64,000 nucleotides of DNA from Harmothoe impar (taxonomy: Eukaryota; Annelida; Polychaeta; Phyllodocida; Polynoidae). Within the stretch, counting starts at the first letter, position 1. Every line of letters begins with the position of its first letter. This document shows, piece after piece, positions 1-11,300 of this stretch. The translations under genes and the position numbers were made by a program. The DNA lies in contig OX381709.1 of assembly GCA_947462335.1 (NCBI GenBank), positions 66,952,609 through 67,016,608 on the forward strand, given 5' to 3'. Under the pieces are notes generated by a model, which worked only from the letters and a program-made list of their open reading frames with translations, did no database searches and had not been told where the DNA came from.

Positions 1-286
1 TTAGAAGAGAATAAGAAGAAAATGATAATAAGAAAAAATAAAATGAAAATACAACAAAACCCACAAGTAGTCATAGGGATAAGCTCCATCAAATAAACAG
101 ACCCCAGTGTATGGTAAAATTCAGGGAAAATGGTCATGGAAAGTCAGGGAGCGTCTGGAAATTTCATTCTGGGCTGTGTATGGTAACCCTGTACACTTAC
201 AGGACATATGAATACAGGACATATGAATAAATAGAACTGTTGAATACATGTAACTAACAGTTGTCTTGAATTACTTGTTGCTGCAG

Positions 287-519
287 AGATCTACGGGGAG
301 CAGCTCGGGCAGAGCGCGGTGGTTGACGAGCTGCTCGGCCGTCTGAAGGAGACGGTAGACCAGGAGGCCGGCTACATGCGGTCACTCATGGAGGTCATGG
401 GATCCATGGACACCCTCTTTGCTGCCTCAGAACGTGACGACATGACGTCAACGTCATCAGCGACAGACGGCGTCTTGACGCTGACGCCTTCCAATGCTGC
501 CATACAAGAACCATCCTGA
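287..519 (+). CDS. Terminal coding exon of an unidentified gene
   Basis: A splice acceptor (ttgctgcag, ending at 286) precedes an open frame that enters in phase 1, with two bases completing a split codon. It reads IYGEQLGQSAVVDELLGRLK and runs to a TGA at 517-519. The first half is predicted helical, with charged and hydrophobic spacing (ELLGRLKETVDQEAGYMRSL), and could be a short coiled coil. The second half is a Thr/Ser-rich tail. A poly(A) signal lies about 300 bases downstream, which fits a last exon. The exon is converging on the CCPG1-like gene to its right. I do not recognise the family, and the rest of the gene lies left of the window. The exon is well supported by acceptor, codon-like composition and poly(A) signal; function is unknown. 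Confidence 0.7.
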
Positions 520-835
520 TTGTGACGTCACGTCAAATATAGACGTATAGGAATACCAAATTTCTCATTAAGCAACTCGAAATGTTATAGAGATGGGAAT
601 GGGGGGCATAACTGTTCAAGAGTTGCGACAACCCAGTACCATAATGACTGGAATATGGGTGTGAATGGAGGTATGCACAGATCTTGAAGAAAGAACGGAT
701 AAAGTATTTTTAATGCCTGTTACTTAGTCCTTCCATATATATGGATGGGGATTGTTCCATGTAATGGAGAATGAATGTATAAAATAACCGATTGTAAAAC
801 GTGTGAATGGAAATAAAAATGTAAGAAATATAAAT
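520..835 (+). terminator. 3' UTR and poly(A) signal of the left-edge gene
   Basis: AATAAA at 812-817 follows the stop codon of the terminal exon by about 295 bases. Cleavage is expected near 830-840. The UTR is AT-rich with no other feature. Confidence 0.6.
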
Positions 836-1349
836 AAGTCTTTTGTCACTTATAAAAATATATTGCGTAACACTAACAGGTTAAATTGATGGGTCTCTCA
901 CAACTTTAAATTTGGTATTAGTTCTAATTCTACGCTTCTCTATGGAAACCTTACTAATTAATAGCCTAAAATAGTGGTCATGCTGCAAATAAAGGTATCC
1001 AGGTATCCCACTATAAAAATTGACCAAAGTTGTATCTGACCAGAATGGCGAGTTAGTGTAAATGGTGGCGCCATCTTGTGGTTTACAGAAACAGCAAAGC
1101 CTCTGGTCGGAAGTCAGTGAAGGCCACATCACATTGTGGTTCAGTACACTAAGTAGATGTAAATGAAGAGCACATAGTTTTCTTACCATACATCTTTTAA
1201 CAATATATCTTTAAAATAGCCTTTACCAGCTGCTGGGCTAGTGGGAACTAACCCAGATTTTTGTTGCAAACTGGATACGTATACAAATAACAATGTACTA
1301 CCGGGTATATAGATATGAAGGATATATATTTGAAAGAAAAGCACAAAAC
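836..1349. other. Short intergenic spacer between convergent genes
   Basis: About 500 bases separate the predicted poly(A) sites of the left-edge gene (+) and the CCPG1-like gene (-). A minus-strand open frame at 881-1189 shows no recognisable domain and no splice context. I see no gene here. Confidence 0.5.
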
Positions 1350-3231
1350 GAAAATAAGTGCAAAAGCTTTTATTATTTAATCAATACGCTCAAACTTGAT
1401 TTAAACATCATTATCAACAATAGTATTTTCATTTGAGGAAACAGTGTTCCTACACGCAGAGAAACATTTTAATGAAGGCCTAGAGTAGACTAGAAACGAA
1501 TTAACCGTTCTGAAATTACAAGATGCGTTCTGCAAAGGGCATGGCAATGGCATATCACGAGTTGGAAGGCGGGACTGTCCGTAGTAGCACAGTGGAAATG
1601 GTCAAATACGATGAGAGACAGCGCTGATGATGCTATTAATGATTAAGTACACACAAAAATCTCTATTTCTTAGTACCATGAGAAATTCAACAAGTAAATA
1701 CATAGACTTTTACTTCCACTGGTTGGTATACAGTATTTTGCTTTTTGGATATTTCTTTAGTCAGACAGCATTAAAATATGTATGTATTGAATACAAATAC
1801 AGACAAGCACCACAAGACCTATAAGAAACTATACCAGCGTGGTTACAATATCTATGTGAATCATGCATGGCAATCTGAGCAACATGTCTATAGACGGCAC
1901 TTGAAGAAGACAGTGGTTAGGCCACACCAAACAGCGAAGATGATCTATGGATTTCCTCCCCGTGAGCAAATGAATTTAAGAAAATAACACCTAGATATTT
2001 GATATAGTCAAACATTACAAAGAGGAAACGCTCAAAAGGATCATTGACGACATTTTTTTAAATTTAAATAAATCTGAAATATGGAGCCCATAGTTTCTTT
2101 TTTGATGTGGCCTTAATTAAGAATTGTAAATTGTAAAGGAGCAGTCTAGAGTGTACAGCTCACCGAACAACAGCACTTTTCTAAATTACTGAGGTTTGCC
2201 ATAGGCATCACCATAGCCACACACCACCAGCCGCATGGACGCTTATCTTCAGTGGATATATACAATGTACTATACAAGGTATATGTTATAACTAACATAC
2301 ACATACTTATACATGTATATATAAATCCCATTGAACGCTAAAACCTCTCGAGCAAAAAAGGAAGCATTCAAAATGTGATTGCAAAAATAGCTATTGCCAG
2401 TTATTTGTGGCAATATTGTTTAAACAATTGGAAGATATAATTTCTATTAAAATAGTACTCTATATGTGTAACTTGCTAGCGCTGAATCTCAATTTATACC
2501 GATATATTTAGATAGTGAGCTTCTCTTGGCACCAATGTCCACCAATAACTACCTTTGGTTAAATCAATACTGAATAAACGCCTATATATCTATGTTATAT
2601 AGATTATTACAATGTTATACAATTGTATTCTTTACTATAACAAATGAAAAGTGCAACAACAGCCATGAAAATATTTAACTTCATGCACATTAACCTCTGC
2701 TAATATAAATCACATCAAAATAACAAAGACCAACCCATAGCATACACACTGAACACGGCCCTATACCTAGAGAACCACACCTAGAGAACAACCAATGGCA
2801 TCAACACGGCATCTAAAATATAATACAATCTATCGCAGTCAATGCGAAACCTTAGCATAACCCACAACCAATATCTGGCTGTAATATTTCATTTTTCAAT
2901 TCGGCAGTAGTATAATGATGTCCATAAAAGCAGTATTGTAATCGTATTTATCATCAATACACGAATATAATAGTTTTAATTTTAGTACAGAGTAAGAGGT
3001 CTGAGTACAGTTTTCATGCACATAGTAGTAACCATGTATTTGTATATTGGTTCTTGGAATATTAATATCAGCAAAAGCTATCGGAAATGTGAAGATGAAA
3101 GATGTGTGCAGCCTCGTAGGGATTTTTTCAGACGATTATAAATATCATATTCTCCTTAATTAATCAGAACAGTGTGTAAAACAATAGATCATCTGACAAG
3201 CTTTGCAAAGTTAACCATTTGGAAGATACAC
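1350..3231 (-). terminator. Long 3' UTR and poly(A) signal of the CCPG1-like gene
   Basis: The first good minus-strand AATAAA after the stop codon (TTTATT on the plus strand) is at 1369-1374, which implies a 3' UTR of about 1.9 kb. The segment is AT-rich and has only short open frames. A nearer, non-canonical signal cannot be excluded. Confidence 0.4.
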
Positions 3232-5357
3232 TTAAGGTGCCAGCTCCTCGTCGTATTGCTTCTTGGCACGACGGTACTCTCTCTCCTCTGAGCGGCTAAC
3301 ATACCATGGCTTGTTGCGCTCGAGGTCCCGCTCGGCTGCACGCTCAAAGACCCAGTCCGGGTTGTGGTGGTGGTACTCACGGAGAACAGCGCGCTCAAAG
3401 ATCCACGAGGCATCAGAATCTGAGCTCTGCTCAGCTACACTATCTCCTAAACTTTGGGGGTTAGCTGGCACATCTTCCACTGTAGGAGAGGTGGGAGGGG
3501 CTTCCTCCTCCTCCTCGTCCCAGGCGGTGTTGTTAACTTTGTCCTCGATATCATTGGGACTAGTGGATGGCTCCATGGTGAAGAGGTGGTCGTCGTTGGG
3601 AGGCTGGACCCTACGTGACGGCATGGTGTGGGATGAGGCTGCAGGTTGGCGAGGTGTAGGCTGCACAATCTTAGCGTTGCTGCGTTTCAGATCTTGAGCC
3701 TTGTGACTAGGAATGTGATGAGCGTTGTTGGCCCTGCTACCAGGATGGCACTGTGAGGCCTGCCCCTTATGTGGGCAGGAACTGTCCTGAGATTGCAGAA
3801 TGCGCTGGCAGAGAGGGTGAGCTTGGAGGCTCCCCCTTTTCTTGCCACACTTCTTGCCATAACACGGTTCCTTGCACAGAGCCCTCAGTTGCCATTGCAT
3901 GATCTGCTGTCCACAGCCCTTAATCAAGTTCTCACTCCGATGTTTCCTGTGAAGCCGACTCTTCCACCAGCGCACTTGGCAGGCCAGCCAGGTCTGAAGG
4001 GTTTTGGGTTGGTCTTCATCCTCAAGGTCATCTTCTAGGTCATCAAGGTCGTCGTAGATATCTTCAATGTCATCATCGTCCATGGAGTACAGGATGTCTT
4101 CGTTAAGGCGGTGGATACGCCCGTGGAGGTAGTTGAGTCGCTTTTGATGTTTGCGCCATTCCCGCTGATTTCCCTCAAAGAAGCCCTCATGGAAGAAGTC
4201 GTCTGGGTCGTACTCTGTCTTCTTCCAGAACTCGTTGTACTGCTCGTGGCTGCTCTGACGCTGTTTGTGCTGCGGTTTGTCCTCGGACGGCTTTGGAGTG
4301 TCCCCAAATGGCGGTCTGTCCTCTGAGCGTTCCTGCCCGCCGTGCCCCTGATGGTTCTGCTGGTGCTTGTAGTCCTCCTGCTTGTCATACTTGTGCTGCT
4401 GGTGCTGCTCGTACGGCTTCTCATGGTACGGCTTCTCATGGTACGGCTTCTCATGGTACGGCTTCTCATGGTGGTGCCTCTCGTGGTGGTGCTTCGGGTG
4501 GTGGTGCTTCCCATGGTGGTGCTTCCCATGGTGGTGCTTGTGATGGTGCTGAGGTTTCTTTTTCTCAGCCCTCCAGTTCTTGGGATGTATCTTCCCCTTG
4601 ACCTGATCCCACTTGGTTTTGATCTCCTCCCCGATGACGTTGACGTGTTGTCGCAGCGTGTCGTGTACGGCGTGCACGGTGTGCTCGGGGTCCGTCAGGA
4701 GGTCCACCGAGAGGTTCTTCACCTTCTGCCACGTCTCCTGCAGCTTGGTGCTCAGCTTGGACATGTTGAGCTTGGTCTTGTTGACATAGTCCTGGAAGTG
4801 CGCCATGGTGGGTTTACTGATGTTCCTCCAGGAGGTGCTAGACCTGTTCTCAGGTTCAGCCTGATGGGTCTCATCCTCCACCCCTGTGACCGTCTTTTTG
4901 ATGGTCTCCTCCACCTTCCAGGCCAGGTGCAGCAACTTCTCCATCTCCTCAGGCAGCTTCAGGTCTTCCAGTTTGGTGTTACCGACAAGCTTAATCAGCT
5001 CGTTCCACTTGTCGACAATCTGACCGGTCGTCCCCTTTGTCGCTTTGTTAAACTTGGCCCAGTATTCTTGCGTGGTGTGCCCGGCCTGGTCGATGTATTT
5101 AGCGGAGAGAGACACGACACCCGGGAGGTGCTGCCGGACGCAGGATAACACGGTACTCGGGGCCTTCGGTAATGGTGGCTCAGTTGTCTTTTCAGCAGGT
5201 TTCACTTTGCTTTCAACAATTCCAAGCAAGTATTGGTTCATCTTCTTCTCAGCGACCAATTCAAGGGAAACATTCTCGAGTTTCTGCTCCAATACAGCAA
5301 CATCCTTCAACGAGGTGGATACATTTGAAGCTGTATCTTCAGTATTGTTGCTTCCAT
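3232..5357 (-). CDS. ccpg1/pbxip1-like: CCPG1-like coding exon 12 (large luminal C-terminal exon)
   Basis: The acceptor is ttttccag|ATGG (phase 1) and the exon runs to a TAA at 3232-3234, encoding residues 604-1311. In order it holds a helical and coiled segment, a His/Lys block with PYHEK and HHHxK tandem units (about 872-945), and a conserved-looking W/F/D/E region (EFWKKTEYDPDDFFHEGFFE). An Asp/Glu run follows (about 1024-1052), then a Cys-rich basic block (about 1087-1145). The end has three repeats around W-(I/V)-F-E-R-A (about 1250-1305). PBXIP1 also has a C-terminal acidic DxxD/FxDF region and a His tract, which supports the family call. Confidence 0.85.
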
Positions 5358-8300
5358 CTGGAAAATGGAAAAAAGATAACAAATTTTATTCTGATATCTC
5401 ATTCAACGCATTTACAAAAGACATATTGTTGTACCAATGATGGCCAAAAGAGGCAGAACGAATCAATGACACATACGTTGTCATGTTACACAAAAGTAAT
5501 ACCTTTATTTCCTCTCATATTTTCCTTGTAATTCAGAACACATATAAAGATGGATCTTTTCTGGAAAAATTTAATTTCCACATGGGACATAACCAGAAAT
5601 TGGTAATGGATTTCCCTGCTGGAGAAAAATGAGAATATATCCTGTAATCAATATTCATTTACCTGAGATTTCTTCAACATTTCTAGGGAGAATGGTGTAG
5701 CGCATTTTGCCGACAGCGGACTTCAGGTCGTCGTTCTCTGAGGCCAACTGGTTGACTTTGACCTTGAGCTGCTGCTGGGTGACCTCTGCGCTAACGTGTG
5801 CGTTGGCCGGGTGCGCCGTGTAGCGGAGACGAGTCACCTCCGCACGCAGGTCGGCATTCTCCATCTGTACGCGGTTCAACTCATTACGAAGAACCTGGAT
5901 GTAAGTCTGAAATAGTCATGGGAAATAATTAAGTCAAAATAGATAATATGAATTTGTTAGACGATGAGAGGTAGCGTATATATAAGATCCAACCATTTGT
6001 ATTCCACTATTGTATTACGTTCTTTGATACAAATTATATCAAACACAGTACAACTGGTATACCTTTACTAATCAGAAGCTCCTTTCTTCATTTAGATTTT
6101 GATCACTTTAATAGGGAGCGGGGGTGACCAATAACATTTGGACGCCTTCGCGAGTTGGGGGAACATTGGGACATTTTGACCCTTGCTCGAGAATTCTATC
6201 CCCACTCCCCTCTACCTACTGTTAAAAGATGACCACTCCTTTACCTTGAGGTCGTCTTCCTTCTCCGGCTCCTTGTCCGGCTTGTTCAACTTCTTGGGTG
6301 CACTTTCCGGTTGTCCAAGTATGGTTTTGGATGAAGGGCGCTTGTCATCAGGGTTCTGTAGGGAAAGTCCCAAAATACATGAATGAAATTTATTTTGGCA
6401 GAACAATTATACACTATTAAAGATTGTGTAATAGAAGATAAAAAGTAGACATGTACATAAAACATAGAAAAATTTCCCTTCAAAACAAAGACAATAGTAT
6501 GAGGTCTGAAAATGGTTAATTTGGTACTGTAGTATACTTATAAAAACTCTCGTATAAGCCGCAGCCTATATAGGCATGTTTGGTATCAAAAGAAAGCTGA
6601 TCTGGCTCGCGTAATAGCCGCGGCTTATACGCGAGGTTTTATGGTAGTATATTCTTTGATGCATTTCTTTTTGGTCAATGGACGTAGAAAGAACGGAAGC
6701 AGAAAGTTTGATTAGTTCTTAAATTCTTGCATAAATTTCTGAATAGAAGTATGGTTCAACAAATGCATACATCTGGCGTCTACAGTGAACGTACCTGCTG
6801 GACTTGATGATCCGGTGGGAGCTGGCTGAAGACGGGTGCCTGTCCAGGCGGCCCGGCGTCTGATCTCTGTAACACGTCGTTGGCTGCGGCCCACGCGGCG
6901 GTCCCTCCCCCAGGCGGGGCTGCACCAGCCTCAAACTGCAGCAAACAAGGGAAAGAAGGTTTTACATTATCGTACCGTAAATTCTTGCGATAACGGTAAA
7001 TCCTGTAAGCCTCACAGGGCATCTGATTATAGCCGCTTTAGTACTGTAGTATACATCTAAAAACTCGTGTATAAGCCATACCCCGACTCTAGGTCGATCT
7101 TATAAGCAGTACTGGCGATGGGACTTGCGTACTAGCTGTGACTTCTATGCGAGAATTTACAGTAGATCATTTTATATATCAGGTGAGATAAATGGAATAG
7201 ATAGGTATCCCACAGTACAACTGCCTGGAGTAGACATTGGAGTAAACATTGAAGTTGGAGGCAGGTGCATGTGGCTCCCCCTTGTGGGGGATTAGGAAAC
7301 CATCTATTGATATACGTTCTCAGTATGTATCCTCACATTGTATACCTATATGATGCACTTACCCCTTGGTTGGTTGTCAGTTTGCGGATCTTCCCTTTCA
7401 GTACGTCGGCCTGCTTGAGGCATATCAGGTGGTTGTCCTGCGCGCCCTTCATGCGCTCCACCTGCATCTTCCGCAGCCAGCCGTCCCGCGACACCCCTAC
7501 AACAGCCGTTATGTAGCACATGTGGGGTATACACAACATAATGATATAACACAGTTCTATATATATCAATGCTTTTGAAAACATAAAAGATAGCATTTAT
7601 CGGCATGATCATGCACCAGTAATTGCCGACAATTATGGGTGTGGACCACTAAATTCGACACGGCGACATGGCCCTTTTTGGGCCTTGTGACATGGGACAT
7701 GAGGAAAATCAGAGATAGTGACATGGGACATGGCCATTTCTTAAAATCGACAGGGTGACATGGCTTTTTCTTAAAATCGACAGGGCGACATGGTCATTTC
7801 TTAAAATCGACATGGAAAATCGAGACCCCCCATCCAGACCCCCACAATTCAGGAATATATCAACCCTAGGGTTGGCACGCTGTATGAATGCAGCACTAAC
7901 AAGTTACTCACAAGCCTGAATAAGGGATTTATACTTGTTCACTATTAAAGGCGCACTGAACCCACGACGTCATTTGTGTACAAAACTCGGCAGGGCTAGG
8001 TCCTCAACTCAGTGCGCCTTTAAGATAACATTATCAAAAGAAACAACACAATATGGATTGATTTGATGAGTATCATTTTGTTTCAATGTATACCAGTTAG
8101 AGGCTGGTTTCACTATTCATATATGGCTTTTAATACTAAAAGGCGTGTATTGTAGAACCGATTGGGCTACCTTCATGAGGTCCATCTCATATAACTTTCA
8201 GGGTTTTTACTAAGTAAAATAAAACCTCACCAATGTAGTGGCCGACGGCGACACCGATGGCCAGAAACAGGGCGACAAGCGAGATGACGGTCAGGACGGA

Positions 8301-11300
8301 GTTGAGGCTGGGGTTGGGGCGGTGTCGGTAGAGCCGCCTACCAGCAATGAGCGGCACATCGTCTAAGGAATAGATCATGCTGGACAGGTCACTATCATCG
8401 GTATCATCAGTGGCCACACCTGAAATGTCACTCTCACACCGGTCGTCGAATTCCCCATTCAGGGAGTCCTCCTCCTCCTCTTCTTCTGCCAGGGTCAAGG
8501 TCACACAAGGTCACGGGGTCAAGGCCGCAGTCAGGGTCAAGGGGAACAAACAGAGGAGGAACTCGTTAGGTTTACAAGGGTTAGTAAGCATTTGTGCACG
8601 CTGAGTATTGATATCTATATATAAGGTAGTCTACTATTAGGTCGTAATTAAAATGCATCATTTCCCATGCATTTTATTGACCTGAGAATGAGAAAACCTG
8701 ATAACTAAATGGAATAAAAAAGCAATTGTCGCATATCTATTCTACCCTGAAACGCGTAACTACTGAATCTAGATAATGAAATGTAACGAAAATACATGTG
8801 TATGCACAAAAGAAATGGATAACTTATATGTGCACATTTTTTTTGATATTGCTCTATTTTATCTCTCTACTAATGTCAATCTACTTTATCTGTAAGGAAC
8901 ATCAGGAACATCTCCAAAGTGATGTTAAATATAGCCAAGGCCAGCTGCTAAGGGTCAAACGTATGTTAATTCCTGGGTGTGTTGCAATTGGCTAACTAAC
9001 TTCAAAGGGCTACAAGTACAAGTAGTGGGATACAGATTGGAGTACCAAACGACAGAGCTCTAGAACATAAGGCAGGGGATTGATATGGATGGGACACCTA
9101 GATATTTACAGAAATTGAACTGAAACCTGAAGAGATAAATTATATGTCACACTGTAAATGTCTAGCAACATAAGTACTTAATTGGCCAGGCATTTGGCAC
9201 GATCATGAGATGATGACCGATTTGATGGCTTTTGATAACAAGAGATTCTTCAGCATAGCCTGACTGGCAAAGGGCTCATCCCCACAAAAACTGTGAACGA
9301 AATGCTAAAAAGATATTTTGTTATTTTTCCTTTAGTCATCATATTGAATTTAACCCCCTATTGGATTAGTTGACTAGTTGGTGTATGTGTTGTATACAGT
9401 AGAAGGTCTGATAGTGAAAATCCCTGGTCATCTTTCAACGTTAGATGCCCCCACTGTCCATGTGTTTGGACATAGACAGCGGCGCCATATTTTCCTCAAG
9501 GTGGTTATCTTTCAACATTAGACTACTGTATACGTCCAAACCCATGGACAGTGGGGCAACCCCCCACACAGCAGCAAGTGCCTGGTACACAATGCTTACC
9601 TGGCCGATGCGGCTGCAGAGCGGGTGCAACGGGAGGGTTGACAAAGCGAAAGTTGGCGCTAATGGAGGAGGACGCCCGTGAGGTGTCCGAGGTGCCGGAC
9701 GCCCCGGAGATCTGCATGAGGCGCGCGACATCGGCCAGCAGGGCCGGCTGGTCACCGCTCTCTCCGGGTACCAGGTCCAACTGCACGAAGTCTGAGTCTG
9801 AAACACACACCACATACATGAGCTGTGAGTTGGAGGTACACATGACATCCAGGTTACACAAAGGAATTTATGGGGAGATTTCCAAGCCAATTTGAAGATT
9901 GTCAATAGGTGGGTCAAGAGCACATGGAGTGTTGGGTTTATATACTAAATGAACTGTGGCAACCCCCCCCCCCCCAATCTAGACATGATAGGTCATGTCC
10001 CTCTAACTTTAATCTACTGTGTCGCAACCCAAAAAAGGAACTTGTGCCACTGTGTTTGGATGTTGTGATATTTATGATACAAGCTATTGCCTTTATTTCA
10101 GGGGAATGTTAGTAATTATGGGTGGTGTCCTACCCGAGTCGCTCTCCTGGCGGACCAACGCGGCGTGGAGCAGCTCAATCTGGTGGTTCTGATTGGCCGC
10201 CACATCGTCAATCGCGCTGAAATAAAATAAGATTTTCTCAGCACTGCTTACAATACTTAAACAAGAATCACGTTCTAAACCCATTGATGTAAAAAGGTCC
10301 TGTATATAAGGTAGACTCCTACGTAAACAAAATTCAAAACTAAGATAACACTTTTCTCTCCTGTGATGAGGCAAACACACCATGTAGTGCTATGGACGAC
10401 GGCAGCTACAGAGGAAACAGCAACCTCTAAATACTAGGACTACCACCTTCACTTCTATATAATATTCAGTACCGGGTACTTATAAATATATCTTGGCAGC
10501 ATCACTATTTTTTGTTCTCACAAATACAGATTTCGAGATTTTTCTGACGAACGGTCCTGAATAAAACTGACATGAACTACAAGTACTGACCTTTTATATA
10601 TGTGTATTAACACAGCAACTATTTCTCGGTTTTAACACAGGCCTACCTCTGTGGGGACCAATATGTGCAGTTAAATGTAGTGACATATTCAAAGCTGTGG
10701 TGGTAGAGGCAGGGCAGTCTCAACACTGGCCTCCTGCACCCCATGGTCCCTGCCCTCCAGGGCATGGTAGTAGTCCCTGCTCACTCCAGTACACCTTTAA
10801 TACAGTACACCCTTAACGACACTCTCCGGTACACTCTCTTGTGTCAGCATATGGCACTGCCCTTGTGTATAATCACACCGTTACCTACTGCAGCCCTGCT
10901 AATGTATAAGCTCTTAGCATATATCACCTTTACTATAGATTTCCTTATGGTCTACTCTGGACCTGGAGTCTGATAAAGAGTGTAGTGATAGTGAGAGTTT
11001 TATCCAGGTCAAGGTAGAGTTGTTAAAGCTAGTCGGAGCTGATAAGAACAGTATCGACGACACAAATACGTACGATAATCCCTACTTTGCCATATTCATT
11101 TATTATGATATATTTGTATTGTAAATATTTCCCTCCAATCGTAGACAACATTCATATTAACTAAACTCCTGTACTTTTTCCACTTGACATTTCCCCTACG
11201 TCATACGGAGATAAGGGACCATTTCTCATGATATCAAGAGCTTGGGAATACTAGTTATCAGAAAACATGATAAACGTTGGTAAAGGTTATCTCTCGTCTA

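Noticed and set aside
881..1189. Minus-strand open frame of 102 codons
   Set aside because: No domain, no splice context, and it lies between two poly(A) signals. It looks like chance.
4035..5148. Long plus-strand open frames (4035-4529 minus in another frame; 4342-5148 plus) opposite or overlapping exon 12
   Set aside because: They are shadow frames of the His/Lys-repeat exon. Their low-complexity Leu/Val or Thr/Ser/Arg composition follows from the 15-bp repeat, and the exon 12 frame has splice and family support.
7640..7830. CRISPR-like array
   Set aside because: Repeats of about 30 bp occur only three to four times without unique spacers, in an animal intron. It is a minisatellite.
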